Shown here piece after piece: positions 40,874 through 50,800 of a stretch of 64,000 nucleotides of DNA. The position numbers and the translations under genes were made by a program. Within the stretch, counting starts at the first letter, position 1; each line of letters begins with the position of its first letter. The stretch is from Trichomonas vaginalis G3. Its lineage: Eukaryota; Parabasalia; Trichomonadida; Trichomonadidae. The stretch spans positions 29,294,082-29,358,081 of the forward strand of contig NC_067207.1 of assembly GCF_026262505.1 (NCBI RefSeq), given 5' to 3'. The notes beneath the pieces are model-generated. The model made no database searches and was not told the DNA's origin. It worked only from the letters and a program-made list of their open reading frames with translations.

Positions 40874-41116
40874 ATGACAAATAAAGTCACTGAAGCAATG
40901 AAACAAAAGTTTTTGGTAGAATACCTTAAATCAGGAACTATTCCAGAAGGTTTTTACATTCATACTATGAAGGATGGTAGAGTTCAGTTTAGAAAGATAA
41001 AGCAACCATTAGATAAAGAAGGAATTTTGAGAAAGATTAAACTTCATGAGTACAACATTGCTAAACTTAGGAAGAAGTTAGAAGAGTTGGATAAAGCAGA
41101 CGACAGTGAGGAATAA
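40874..41116 (+). CDS. subterminal Maverick protein (80 residues), right arm copy
   Basis: Begins MTNKVTEAMKQKFLVEYLKS and ends KLEELDKADDSEE. I prefer the ATG at 40874, aligned with the starts in the left arm and Mav-B; an in-frame ATG at 40832 would add 14 residues. The tail ending in ADDSEE is the same as in Mav-B, whereas the left arm copy ends differently. Confidence 0.6.
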   Translation: MTNKVTEAMKQKFLVEYLKSGTIPEGFYIHTMKDGRVQFRKIKQPLDKEGILRKIKLHEYNIAKLRKKLEELDKADDSEE

Positions 41117-41166
41117 AATTTTTAACGTTAGTTTTATTTTTACTGAAAATTTTTATTTGGATGTAA

Positions 41167-41451
41167 ATGACAGAACAAAAGCAACTCATTCGAATTCCAC
41201 AGTATAACAAACATACATTTAAACATTTATTCTTCCTTCCTGAGCATAACATGTTCTTTCAAATACATCCGAGACCAGTTGACTTTTCATTGACTGTGTA
41301 TAAAGATAGAAATAGTTATATCATTAAACCATACGATGACGAAGGTAAGTTATGTAAATTGTACGTTAAGAAGTTAGAGAAAGTTTATGACTTCAAGTAT
41401 GACTACAATAGGGTTAACACTGATGATGAAGATATTGAGGAAAATTTATGA
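41167..41451 (+). CDS. subterminal Maverick protein (94 residues), right arm copy
   Basis: Mirror of 21363-21647 with one amino-acid change near the start (MTEQKQLIRIP). The T-rich leader and GGATGTAA before the ATG are the same as in the left arm and in Mav-B. It looks whole. It has a small acidic-tailed domain of unknown function. Confidence 0.6.
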   Translation: MTEQKQLIRIPQYNKHTFKHLFFLPEHNMFFQIHPRPVDFSLTVYKDRNSYIIKPYDDEGKLCKLYVKKLEKVYDFKYDYNRVNTDDEDIEENL

Positions 41452-41585
41452 GAACGTTTATTTTTTCATTAGTGAGTTCGTTAGTGGGTGAAGAGGTTGG
41501 TGGCTTTGTAAATATTTAAGGTTAAGTTGGTGTTGTCGTTTGTGTTGTAAAATATACGTTAACGGTTTTGTAAAGTGTCAAATTC

Positions 41586-41634
41586 ACATATCATGGGTAA
41601 GGAGGCGCGCAGTGCCGCCGTACCCTTGATATGT
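41586..41634. repeat. terminal hairpin, right end of Mav-P
   Basis: Exact mirror of the left terminal hairpin, 9 bp inside the terminus at 41643. Confidence 0.75.
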
Positions 41635-41700
41635 TTACTAACTATCTTGGAGTTATTAAATATCTTATTTCTGTTGGAGCAAATAAAGAAGCCAAAAATA

Positions 41701-43005
41701 TAGGGTGTCCAAAGGTGTGTTTAGCACAAACCTGAATACTGCGAATAGAAATAAACAAGTTACATATATATAAAGTTTATTTAAATATAATCACCATTGG
41801 ATTCAATCACGCGTTCGCAGCGATCGATCCAGGCTTCAAAGACACGCTTTAAATCATCATGAGAAAATTGCTCAAATTGCTCTCTTACAAAATTTTCAAG
41901 ATCATCTGGACTCGCGAATTCGCGTCCTTCAGCTCTCTTTTTTAGCGTGCCGAATAAATAAAAGTCAGAGGGTGCAATATCAGGTGAATAAATTGGGTTT
42001 GGAACAACTTTGACATTGTTTTCCAACAAGTAATTCATTACCTTATGACTTTTGTGAACTCTTGAATTATCAAAATGAATTGCAAACTTTTGTTTTTGTT
42101 GTTTGGATTTCTCAAACTCATCAGAATTGATAATTTGAGTAAGAACATTGTCAATTAGATACTGAGCATTCATCGTATTAGGTTTTTGAAGAATATCAAT
42201 TGCGATGATGCCATTCACGCCCCAAAAAACCGACAACATCATCATTGGTGTGTCAATTTTTTTCTTCGGGAATGTTTGCGGATTTTCATCCTTCGGGATC
42301 CACATGATTTTGGCTTCTGTTGCATATTGAAACCAAGACTCGTCCCCTGTTACTAAAAAGCGAAACTTCTTGGATTGATACGCACGCAATATAGAGAGGA
42401 GCTCTTTCGAAGATTGGACTCTAGATTTTTTTTGAACTGAATTAAGGTTGTGCGGAACCCAACGTGTATACGCTAGTTTGTAGTTCAAATAATTGTGCAG
42501 ATAATAACTGACTGTTGTACGTGGTATCTTTGTCATCTCCTCTATCCTTCTGAGTGATGCTCTTGGGTCTTCATCTAGCGCTTGAAGAATTGCTTTGATT
42601 TTTCTTTGATCCGGCGATTTTTTGTCAATTTTTATGATGGGCGCCTTTTTGTTCATGAAGTGATACATCCTAACATGATACGTTACAGTGGAATAGCTAG
42701 GAGCATCCATACCGAAGCATTTTACCAATGTCTCGTAGATTTTTTTACAGTCTTTGCATTTTTTTGCAAGAGCGAGGATGTTTTCTTTATGATTCATTAA
42801 AAAAATGAAAAAAAATCCCGCCAAAATTTCCCGCGAAACCGCCTCTTGTCTCAAAATTCATTTTATATCCCGGCATGGCGCCAAAATACAACATACTCAT
42901 CATATACATATATTCATATTTTTTATTATATATTTATAATCAGCATATATCTCCTTTAATAGTCTCATATAGAGCGCTGTGCTAAACGCACCTTTGGACA
43001 CCCTA
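41701..43005 (-). mobile_element. mariner 2 (Tvmar1-type), 1305 bp, looks whole
   Basis: Terminal repeats TAGGGTGTCCAAAGGTG and reverse complement, flanked by TA at 41699-41700 and 43006-43007. Length and ends agree with mariner 1, and it has an uninterrupted transposase gene. It lies 57 bp from the right end of Mav-P in the ankyrin gene. Confidence 0.92.
41781..42797 (-). CDS. mariner transposase (DD34D), intact, 338 residues
   Basis: I start at the ATG at 42797 (MNHKENILALAKKCKDCKKI), giving 338 residues, close to the usual mariner length. An in-frame upstream ATG at 42854 would add 19 residues over the leader. Residues 1-~115 hold the paired helix-turn-helix DNA-binding region, with WVPHNLN near 115. 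The catalytic triad is in VTGDESWFQ (about residue 150), IHFDNSRVH and SPDIAPSDFYLF. There are exactly 34 residues between the last two Asp residues (DD34D). It cuts and pastes the element at TA sites. No defect is visible. Confidence 0.92.
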   Translation of the reverse strand: MNHKENILALAKKCKDCKKIYETLVKCFGMDAPSYSTVTYHVRMYHFMNKKAPIIKIDKKSPDQRKIKAILQALDEDPRASLRRIEEMTKIPRTTVSYYLHNYLNYKLAYTRWVPHNLNSVQKKSRVQSSKELLSILRAYQSKKFRFLVTGDESWFQYATEAKIMWIPKDENPQTFPKKKIDTPMMMLSVFWGVNGIIAIDILQKPNTMNAQYLIDNVLTQIINSDEFEKSKQQKQKFAIHFDNSRVHKSHKVMNYLLENNVKVVPNPIYSPDIAPSDFYLFGTLKKRAEGREFASPDDLENFVREQFEQFSHDDLKRVFEAWIDRCERVIESNGDYI

Positions 43006-43287
43006 TAATAATGGAAATACACCACTCAGTATTGCATCATTGAATGGACACCTTGAAGTTGTAAAATATCTTATCTCTGTGGGAGCAAATAAAGAAACAA
43101 AGAATAACCATGGAAATATACCACTCCCATGAGCATCGGAATATGGTAATCTTAATGTTGTTAAGTATCCAATTCTTATTGGAGCAAATAAAGAAGCAAA
43201 GAATAATTGTGGAAATATTCCGCTCGATTATGCTAACAATATAAATATAAGACAATGTTTAAAAACTGATGGCATGAATACCATTTA

Positions 43288-43521
43288 GAGAAATTTTACA
43301 AATTATAAACTTCTTTATTGTAATTCAATAAATGGTCAAACTGTAATAGATTTTACTTTTTACATAAAGGGTAAAATAATGATATTTATACAATTTCACA
43401 GATATTCAAATACATTAATTTTTGAAATAACTTATTATGCATAATAAAATAACATTGATTATAGTAATTAATAAACTTTACATGAAAAATAAAATATAAA
43501 ATAACATAATATATAAAAGAA
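43288..43521. other. intergenic region between convergent host genes
   Basis: 234 bp of A+T-rich DNA between the ends of the ankyrin and cyclase genes; no feature recognised. Confidence 0.5.
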
Positions 43522-43800
43522 TTAGTTACTTGGCCTACTTATATAATAAGTCACTTGGTTTCCTTTTCCTTTCAAGAATGTTTCACCTCTTTTAACGAAA
43601 TCATACTTCATTTCCTTTAACAGATCATATATTCCTGAACTGACATGAACTTTATTGACAGCAGAGGAAGTCTGCAACCTTGCAGCAACATTGATTGTAT
43701 CTCCGATAATATCGAACAAAGGTTTATCTGTACCCAAAACGCCTGCTATAATTGGACCACCAGTGTTGACTCCAATTCTCACTTCTAAGTTCGAATTTAA
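43522..43800 (-). pseudogene. host adenylyl/guanylyl cyclase gene, 3' part
   Basis: About 92 codons of the end of a class III nucleotide cyclase domain: VRIGVNTGGPIIAGVLG, then FDIIGDTINVAARLQ with the conserved Asn and Arg of the active site, ending YYISRPSN. It is separated from the rest of its gene (52910-54193) by the TTAA element. The frame across the target site is continuous when one TTAA copy is counted (NRNL then NSNLEVRIGV), proving that the two pieces are one gene. Confidence 0.9.
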
Positions 43801-43805
43801 GGGTG

Positions 43806-43842
43806 CACCCGTATGTACGTTTATTTGAGAGGAGGAGGATTA
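43806..43842. repeat. 37-bp direct repeat, copy 1
   Basis: CACCCGTATGTACGTTTATT plus GAGAGGAGGAGGATTA recurs exactly at 49729-49765. The two copies bracket a 5.9-kb block with the hAT transposase, the short MULE and the MITE. Confidence 0.85.
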
Positions 43843-44657
43843 CCCTCTCAATTTTGAGGGATTCGTTAGTTTATTTTCTCGATGAATATGCAATAAAATT
43901 TGATTTTTACCTATGGCATTCCAAACGGGAACCGCGGTTGGTTACCATGGATTTCCGTCACCGGTCACATTTTAAAGATTTTTTAAGCCTTATAAAATAT
44001 GCTTTGTAAATCATTTTTTGTAAATCGGCAAAAATTTGGTAATTTTCTTCAACTAATAAATCTGCGAATAGCATTTATAATACAAGAACAATCTTTTAAA
44101 ATGCGTTTGATTCATTTTTCTATAATTTCATATAGGCACATATATTCTTCCGGGACTTTCCGTGATTTTACCGTAAAATCATTAGTTTACACCAATTTTT
44201 CCGTATTTTGAATAGTTTACTGCACTTTTCCCGTAAAATTGAGTTACGGGAATCCGCAAAATTTCCGGACCTCATTTTTCATAGAATATAATAATAATAT
44301 TTGATAAAAAGATATATTATTTATATTTTTGATTTTTGAATTACGGAAAAAGTGAATTGATAACTTGATTTTTTATATGGTTAATTTTTCAAATGATATT
44401 ATGAAGATCTAAAATATTAAAAGTAAAAAATTGAATTACGGAAAAAGTGAGGTCAAAAGTGAAATAAATTTGCAGAACAATTTTCATTGAAATAAGCTTT
44501 ATTTTTCATTATTAATAACAATGCAAAAAATATTTATCACGGGTTCAAAATTTAAAATTAAATATTTTAATAATTTACATCTTATTCTTTATTTTATATT
44601 TAACCCGTGAAAATATCATTTAAAAATTGAATATATTCAAAAAGCTTTATTTTTATT
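43843..44657. other. A+T-rich region upstream of the hAT gene
   Basis: It begins with the hairpin CCCTCTCAATTTTGAGGG and continues with several copies of a TTACGGAAAAAGTG-type word (near 44341 and 44436). No convincing gene is present. It may include the 5' end of the hAT element, but no terminal repeat was identified. Confidence 0.45.
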
Positions 44658-46248
44658 ATGACTGCATGGGATCCTCATGTATATGATGAGTGGATTCCAT
44701 TTAAGAAGACGAAATATCCACCAACTGGACTGCGGAACACACGGCAGCCGTCATGGTCTATTCTCTTGTGTGTGCAATCCAGGCAAAACAGATCGCCACC
44801 AATTCTTCGACACAACAATTTCGACTAATTGGACATACGAGGACTACCATACGTGGTTTGATTCTCTTAAGGTTAATTAAAACCACGTAGCTGGAGTAGT
44901 CGGAGATGGTTTGCCAGCCCAGGTTAAAGGACTCTGCCACTGGAGGCCAGAAGGAGCCCTTTTTTCTGGCTTACAAACCGTGTACATTTGTTGCCTTAAC
45001 CACGTCTTGAACAATGCTATTGTCCACGCACGTAAGCAATGTCCATTGTTGAATGAACTGATGAATAGAGTTCACCAGATTATCATTATCTTTAAGAATC
45101 ACGATATGAGAGCGAGATACAAGATCAGGGTTCCATCAATCCCGGAAACTCGCTGGCTCTACATATATGATACTCTGTTTTTCATCTTTGATAATCTGGA
45201 AACAATTAATACTGCTTTAAGAAGTGGAGATCTTCCACTATCCCTTTCCAGAGCTACACGTGAACAGTTACAATGGACACGTGATGGAATTCCTCCACTC
45301 TTTAAAGATGCTTTAATGATATTCAAGCCATTAAAGCAACTTCAATTATGGCTGGAATCCAACAAGTCCATGGGTGCTTATGCATTCCTGATGATACAAC
45401 AGTGCCAAGGGATGTTGGATGAAATGGCAGGAAGATTAACGCCAGATGGTGAAGAGATTCTCCGATCAATCACTACAATATTCAAAAATGATATGAAAGA
45501 ATATGGTAGAATTGATTTGCTTCGGTTTGCTTTCGGCTTTACACCGTTAGCAAGGAAGATCATCAGAGACAAGAAGGGTTTTGGAGGAAAGACAAGCTAT
45601 CCACCTATAATGCAGTTGAAAGATGTGCAAGTCCCAACGATTCCTTCCCTGAGGATCATCAATCGCGAGATCACATTTGAGAAACTCGGCGAAATCCTTG
45701 AAGAAGAACGAACAGAACGTGTTGACGAGGTAGCCGAGCATGATGAAGAGATCCAGCAAGCAGAAGAGGAACAAATGCTTAACGACGATCATGCAGCCGA
45801 AACAAATGCCGATGGTTCGAGGAATTCCTTGGTCTGGGATGTTGTAGATGAAGAGATAAAAGATCTATACACATTCATGATAACAATCCTCAGACAAAGA
45901 GCAATTGCCGAATCAACAGTTGATCCAACGATCAATAAAGACGATAGAGCCAAGGAATTGAGTGATGCTTACGATTTCTTCATAGAGCAAGATGATTCCC
46001 ATCTTATAAATGGTCATCATCTTGCTCAAAATGATGGCAAGTTTTGGTACATGAATGGCATAAAGCAACTAAAAGCAATAAGACCAATTGGAAAAAGGAT
46101 GATGTCACTTTCGTGCAGTGAAGCAGATGTAGAACGTGTAATATCTGAATTGCGAAAGACAAGAAATTCAATGAACGAATCATGCAAAGAAGAATATGTA
46201 GCATGCCGCTTCTTCATCAAGTTGAATGATGATCAATTTGATATTTGA
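44658..46248 (+). pseudogene. hAT-superfamily transposase, broken
   Basis: The coding region begins with MTAWDPHVYDEWIPFKKTKY and has an in-frame TAA at 44878-44880 and at least one frame change before it. From 44881 a 456-codon open frame runs to 46248 with hAT features: HVAGVVGDGLPAQVKGL (catalytic Asp region), CLNHVLNNAIVHA, SIPETRWLYIYDTLFF. The C-terminal dimerisation segment is MMSLSCSEADVERVISELRK. The N-terminal zinc-finger part is short or missing. This transposase would cut the element out at 8-bp target sites. It is a dead copy. Confidence 0.75.
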
Positions 46249-46429
46249 TTTTGTTTTTTAATAAAATTTATTAAATAATTTGTTTTAAAAAGTATTATTT
46301 TTATTCGTAAAGATATTAGACAGAAGGTGGCCAGCCTAATGTCTATCAATCTTTAATATTAGTAGTAATTTCCCGCATTTCTGAATGATGATTGATTAGC
46401 TTTATTGTTATTGATGTAAAACTGGATAA

Positions 46430-46517
46430 GTATTAAATAATTATATTAATCTTGGCCAGGGGACTGCTGATGGCCAGTCAGCAGCGGCCACTATGAATCA
46501 TTATAATTATTTAATAC
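46430..46517. repeat. foldback sequence with 16-bp arms
   Basis: GTATTAAATAATTATA at 46430-46445 is the exact reverse complement of 46502-46517. The interior has a second hairpin (CTGCTGA / TCAGCAG) and several GGCCA words. It could be the 3' end structure of the hAT element. Confidence 0.7.
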
Positions 46518-46663
46518 CTAAATTGAGGTAAAAAGCAATAAGACTTGCCGAGCCTCATGATCCTACCTCATATAAATAGAATCACACTTTAGTGAATCAA
46601 CATCTATAAGAATGAAGTGTTTTGAAGCTGAAATAATATTGAATAGAAATTAATTTTTTTCTG

Positions 46664-46753
46664 AAATTTTGAATGAAATTATGGGAAATAAAAAAATTAC
46701 TAAATATTGTATTCATACAAATATATTATTTTAAAGGAAAAATAGATGCTGAT
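46664..46753. repeat. 90-bp direct repeat flanking the short MULE, left copy
   Basis: Starts AAATTTTGAATGAAATTATG and ends AAAATAGATGCTGAT. It matches 47710-47799 base for base. Confidence 0.9.
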
Positions 46754-47709
46754 GAGAAAGGGACAGACTAGCCCATTGTCACTTTTTAATTTAGCAAATG
46801 AACGCTTATGGAGTGGAGTTTTTGGGTAAATATGATTTGCTTATAAATGAAATAAAATCAAAAGAAACCATATTGGCATTATATTATGCAAAAATAAATG
46901 ATCTTACTTAGTACTTTTAAAGTTAATTTCAGAAAAAATTTGACACAATGGTATCCGGCACATACAAGTGGTGTACAACCAAAATATAAGTTAGTTTAAA
47001 CATATATTGCTATATCTCATGATCTTACTTAGTACTTTTAAAGTTAATTTCAGAAAAAATTTGACACAATGGTATCCGGCACATACAAGTGGTGTACAAC
47101 CAAAATATAAGTTGGTTTAAACATATATTGCTATATCTCATGATCTTACTTAGTACTTTTAAAGTTAATTTCAGAAAAAATTTGACACAATGGTATCCGG
47201 CACATACAAGTGGTGTACAACCAAATCTTCGACTCGATGAACTTGTCATCGAGTTATATTCCAGTGTTGTTCCTTCATTCCTGATTAAGTTGCAAATTAA
47301 AGGTCTGGATTCAGAGAGAAGTGTTAAAGTTATCAAAAAAGTCACAAGAGATTTCGAAGAAATGACACAATTTTAAAAAGTCGAATGCATCAGTATGCTT
47401 GAAGCTGTTCAGAAAGGTCTGAAAAATGATACACTTGATCCCAACATTGTTTACTCAACATTAAAAATATTATTGCAAAGAAAACATTTGATTTAATAAA
47501 CATTTAATTTATTATAATTAATTTTTTATTACAGTATAGTAAAAAATGCTATAAATAAATTATTATATTTTATTAAAATGTGACTTTTAATAGTAAGTGA
47601 ATAAAATAAATCAGGAATTGGGAAAGAAATAAGGTTAATTAAAAATAATGAAAATTACAAGTTTAAGGTTAATGAAAAAGTGACAATAGGGCGAGTTTGT
47701 CCCCCACTC
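46754..47709. mobile_element. short internally deleted MULE (956 bp)
   Basis: Terminal repeats begin GAGAAAGGGACAGACTAGCC and end with GAGTTTGTCCCCCACTC. They match the full-length copy at 50085-52602. It retains the 5' tandem repeats (three units of ~120 bp from 46901) and the last ~50 codons of the transposase (RLDELVIELYSSVVPSFLIK to FEEMTQF, stop 47374-47376). It cannot make a transposase and is a deletion derivative. Its flanking duplication is 90 bp, unlike the 9 bp of its sibling. Confidence 0.85.
46901..47222. repeat. ~120-bp tandem repeats, three units, in the short MULE
   Basis: Units start ATCTTACTTAGTACTTTTAA at 46901, 47021 and 47143 and include GACACAATGGTATCCGGCAC. The third unit runs into the transposase remnant. 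Confidence 0.85.
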
Positions 47710-47799
47710 AAATTTTGAATGAAATTATGGGAAATAAAAAAATTACTAAATATTGTATTCATACAAATATATTATTTTAAAGGAAAAATAGATGCTGAT
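47710..47799. repeat. 90-bp direct repeat flanking the short MULE, right copy
   Basis: Identical to 46664-46753. Confidence 0.9.
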
Positions 47800-47908
47800 A
47801 GAAACGATGAAAATTTTTGAAAACTTTACAATTAATTTATGTTCGTTAACCACAGAGTCATGAATTCTCATACTAAGGGATATCCAACATATATTTTAAT
47901 AATCTAAT

Positions 47909-48960
47909 AAGGGTTTCGTTTTGCTAAAATTGTCACTTTTATAGCATATTTGTTTTTGGATGTTTTGCGAAACCAAAAAAAAACTATGATATACAATGTG
48001 TGTGTAAAGAAAATACTTTATTTACTAGTTAAAAAATCATTTGGTATTGATCAAGTTTTTTTTCTGGATAAGATATTATATGGATAATTGGATAGAAAAT
48101 ACAATTATATAATCTTGTACCTGGTTTAATTAAGCTAATTGTCATCAGAAACTTGTAATTTTTATGAATTTCAGATTTTCTTTTCATTACTGCTTTTCTT
48201 AATAGGTCAAGTTCTTATTTACGTTATAAAGTATGATATTTACAAATATCAAGTTATCATGTTTTTTGAGAAATTATGAGAAACAAACAAAAATGAAAAA
48301 GATAGGAATTGCAATGAATAGTGATGTGGGTATAGAAAATGTAAGAGATATGAATGCAAAGCAATCAGTATTTAGGATATTGACCATAGATTTCGAAAAA
48401 AAATGCTGCATATTGAGCGAAAACTATGATTATATTATAAGGCTGTCATTTAAAGCATAATGAAACTATTCCCTTTTCATTTTAATCGAGTAAGATAGTA
48501 AAGATTTTTGAATTAGCTAGAAACTGATGAGATGTTTTCACAAATCAGATTTTTAATCTCTATAATGCATAATTCACTCAATATCTCAATTTTGATATTG
48601 CGAGATATTTTTGCTATCGGTTTCGCAATTTTGACACAATAGCAAGAGGGTTCTATAAGCATTATTATCAACGTAGAATCTGAATATCATATCAGAAAAT
48701 GTCGCAAATCTGACATTTCCCCGACCAAATAGCAAAAATAATTGAATACTTTTCGCAAAAACTTTAAAAATCGATAAAAATATGAAATATAGATATTAAA
48801 GAGACTTTTTATATAATATTCATAAAGATTTTCCAAAAATATGATACCGCAAAATTAAAAAAGTGACGTCTTGAGTGGAGTCAAAGGTCGAAATTGCTAG
48901 CTAAATGTTTTTTTAGCGAAATTGCGTATTGTACGTTTTTTTCGCAAAACGAAACCCTTA
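47909..48960. mobile_element. hAT-like non-autonomous element (MITE), 1052 bp
   Basis: Ends AAGGGTTTCGTTTTGC and the reverse complement (GCAAAACGAAACCCTT plus A), flanked by AATCTAAT at 47901-47908 and 48961-48968. An 8-bp duplication fits hAT. It has no transposase. The only frame (48233-48460) is short and unlike any family I know. Confidence 0.65.
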
Positions 48961-49728
48961 AATCTAATGTTTGTGACAAATATTCAACATAAAATTAAGT
49001 TTTCGTTTCGTTACAAGGCATTCATACTTTGGAGATATCATATTTAATGTACAGAAAAGTTAATATTAAACAATGCATGCTAAAGAATTAATAAATAAGA
49101 TAATAAAATAAATTTATACGTAATTACTTTCATTTAATATGCTTTATGCTGTATAATATTGATTAAGAGGCATTAAAAGGTTCCATAGTCTGCTTTTATA
49201 GGCAAGATTTTTGATAAAAATTTTAAATTTTGAAAAATGATGAGAAAAGGAAAAAAAGGTAAATGAGAGCAAGAGGAGGGGAAAAAAGAAAAAGAAAAGA
49301 AAGGGAAGGGAAAAATAAAAGAAAGAAGGACATATAAAATTTTAGATGCGCATTCTTAATGCCGAGGCGGCTTGCCGCCGAGGCGCAATTTTTTTAGGCC
49401 TCTACGGTAGCCCGGCAATGTTTTTTTAAATCTTGTACAGCCCTACTTTTACCTTATCAATATACTTCATATAATATACACATGTTCATGTAAAAACTTT
49501 TTTCCAAAATCCTCAGGAATTAAGGGATTTTTGAATTTTAAGAATTTTTTTCGAATTTGTTCGAAAAAAAATATTTTCAGAACAGCCTTAACGGCTAAGA
49601 TTTAGGAACAATGTTAAGTATCAAAAAGAAAGGAGGTCTGATATAGACAACATATATCGTTGAAGGTTGAAAAAATCTCTAATATTTGAGCCCAAAATTT
49701 CAAATTTTAATTTTTTGAAAAAAGAGGC
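48961..49728. other. A+T-rich region with purine-rich tract
   Basis: No gene. An A/G-rich tract lies at 49236-49335. A GC-rich hairpin GGCGGC-TT-GCCGCC follows at 49366-49379, inside the repeated word GCCGAGGCG. Confidence 0.5.
49366..49379. repeat. GC-rich hairpin
   Basis: GGCGGC and GCCGCC around TT, flanked by direct GCCGAGGCG words. It is an isolated GC island in A+T-rich DNA. Confidence 0.6.
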
Positions 49729-49765
49729 CACCCGTATGTACGTTTATTTGAGAGGAGGAGGATTA
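49729..49765. repeat. 37-bp direct repeat, copy 2
   Basis: Identical to 43806-43842. Confidence 0.85.
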
Positions 49766-50230
49766 TATTTTTGAAAGGGTGAAACATTATGAATATGTTA
49801 ATTATATAATAATATGTATTATTATAAAAAAGAAAAAATAAAGCACGTTAAATTTTTTCTTTCTTGATTTTTTACAAAATCTACTTAGAATTATGCAAAA
49901 TATGACTAAATAATTATAAATTTCAAGTTAAATTTTAATTTTGATAAATAATTTAAATTTCAAAATATCAAGTTCAGTTCGACTATGTATGTAGTAATTC
50001 CTCAATAAAGTGCCAAAACCCTATTAAAATATATGAATATTTTCAACATTTTAATGTTTTTATTTAAAAATTTGATGGAATATGGAGAAAGGGACAGACT
50101 AGCCCATTGTCACTTTTTAATTTAGCAAATGAACGCTTATGGAGTGGAGTTTTTGGGTAAATCTGATTTGCTTATAAATGAAATAAAATTAAAAGAAACC
50201 ATATTGGCATTATATTATGCAAAAATAAAT

Positions 50231-50800
50231 AATCTTACTTAGTACTTTTAAAGTTAATTTCAGAAAAAATTTGACACAATGGTATCCGGCACATACAAGT
50301 GGTGTACAACCAAAATATAAGTTAGTTTAAACATATATTGATATATCTCATGATCTTACTTAGTACTTTTAAAGTTAATTTCAGAAAAAATTTGACACAA
50401 TGGTATCCGGCACATACAAGTGGTGTACAATCAAAATATAAGTTGGTTTAAACATATATTGCTATATCTCATGATCTTACTTAGTACTTTTAAAGTTAAT
50501 TTCAGAAAAAATTTGACACAATGGTATCCGGCACATACAAGTGGTGTACAACCAAAATATAAGTTAGTTTAAACATATATTGCTATATCTCATGATCTTA
50601 CTTAGTACTTTAAAGTTAATTTCAGAAAAAATTTGACACAATGGTATCCGGCACATACAAGTGGTGTACAATCAAAATATAAGTTGGTTTAAACATATAT
50701 TGCTATATCTCATGATCTTACTTAGTACTTTTAAAGTTAATTTCAGAAAAATTTGACACAATGGTATCCGGCACATACAAGTGGTGTACAACCAAAATTT
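50231..50800. repeat. ~120-bp tandem repeats, five units, in the MULE
   Basis: Same unit as in the short copy, present five times with small length differences. It lies between the 5' terminal repeat and the transposase gene. Confidence 0.85.

Larger units (their letters stand above)
21171..41643. mobile_element. Mav-P: 20.5-kb palindromic Maverick-family element, fossil
   Basis: The termini read AGTTAGTAAACATATC and its exact reverse complement. The flanks carry ATCTT on both sides (21166-21170 and 41644-41648), or TATCTT if the terminal T at 41643 is shared. The left arm is 21171-32334 and the right arm 32596-41643. The arms are near-identical inverted copies apart from a mariner in the left arm, a ~620-bp array duplication and a ~220-bp difference near the left end. 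Each arm has two small subterminal genes, an SF3 helicase gene, an HNH gene, a 49-codon frame and long minisatellites. No capsid, integrase or polymerase gene is seen. The gene copies carry few breaks (about one in the left arm besides the mariner, about four in the right), so it is young. Confidence 0.8.
41644..43287 (+). pseudogene. host ankyrin gene, 3' part, split by mariner 2
   Basis: From 41649 the ankyrin frame resumes (ELLNI-type repeat words such as TATCTTATTTCTGTTGGAGC). After 52 bp mariner 2 is inserted at a TA, and the repeats continue at 43008 (GGAAATACACCACTCAGTAT). A TGA at 43130-43132 stands where sister repeats have a sense codon. The last repeat is followed by a short unique end (about 20 residues, stop TAG at 43285-43287). 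So the original gene would have had roughly three more repeats after the Mav-P site. Confidence 0.75.
45729..49728. other. remainder of the block between the 37-bp direct repeats
   Basis: After the hAT gene (to 46248) this region holds a foldback, the short MULE with its 90-bp flanks, the MITE and A/G-rich DNA. A GC-rich hairpin lies near 49366. Outside those listed elements I see no gene. Confidence 0.4.

Noticed and set aside
21171-41643. Palindrome as a chimeric fold-back read or assembly artefact
   Set aside because: The arms differ by a mariner, a 622-bp duplication, a ~220-bp segment and many point changes; the centre is unpaired; both junctions with the ankyrin gene agree with a target duplication. 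An artefact would mirror exactly. It still deserves long-read proof.
47089-47376. 95-codon frame as an independent gene
   Set aside because: It is part of the tandem repeat fused to the last codons of the MULE transposase, explained by internal deletion.
46664-47799. 90-bp direct repeats as LTRs of a small retroelement
   Set aside because: No reverse transcriptase, primer site or TG/CA ends; the enclosed sequence has clear MULE terminal repeats.
48233-48460. 75-codon frame inside the MITE as a gene
   Set aside because: A+T-rich, no family resemblance, no initiator-like box, and placed in a non-autonomous element.
49236-49335. Purine-rich tract as a coding or structured RNA region
   Set aside because: Simple A/G-rich sequence without a frame or pairing potential.
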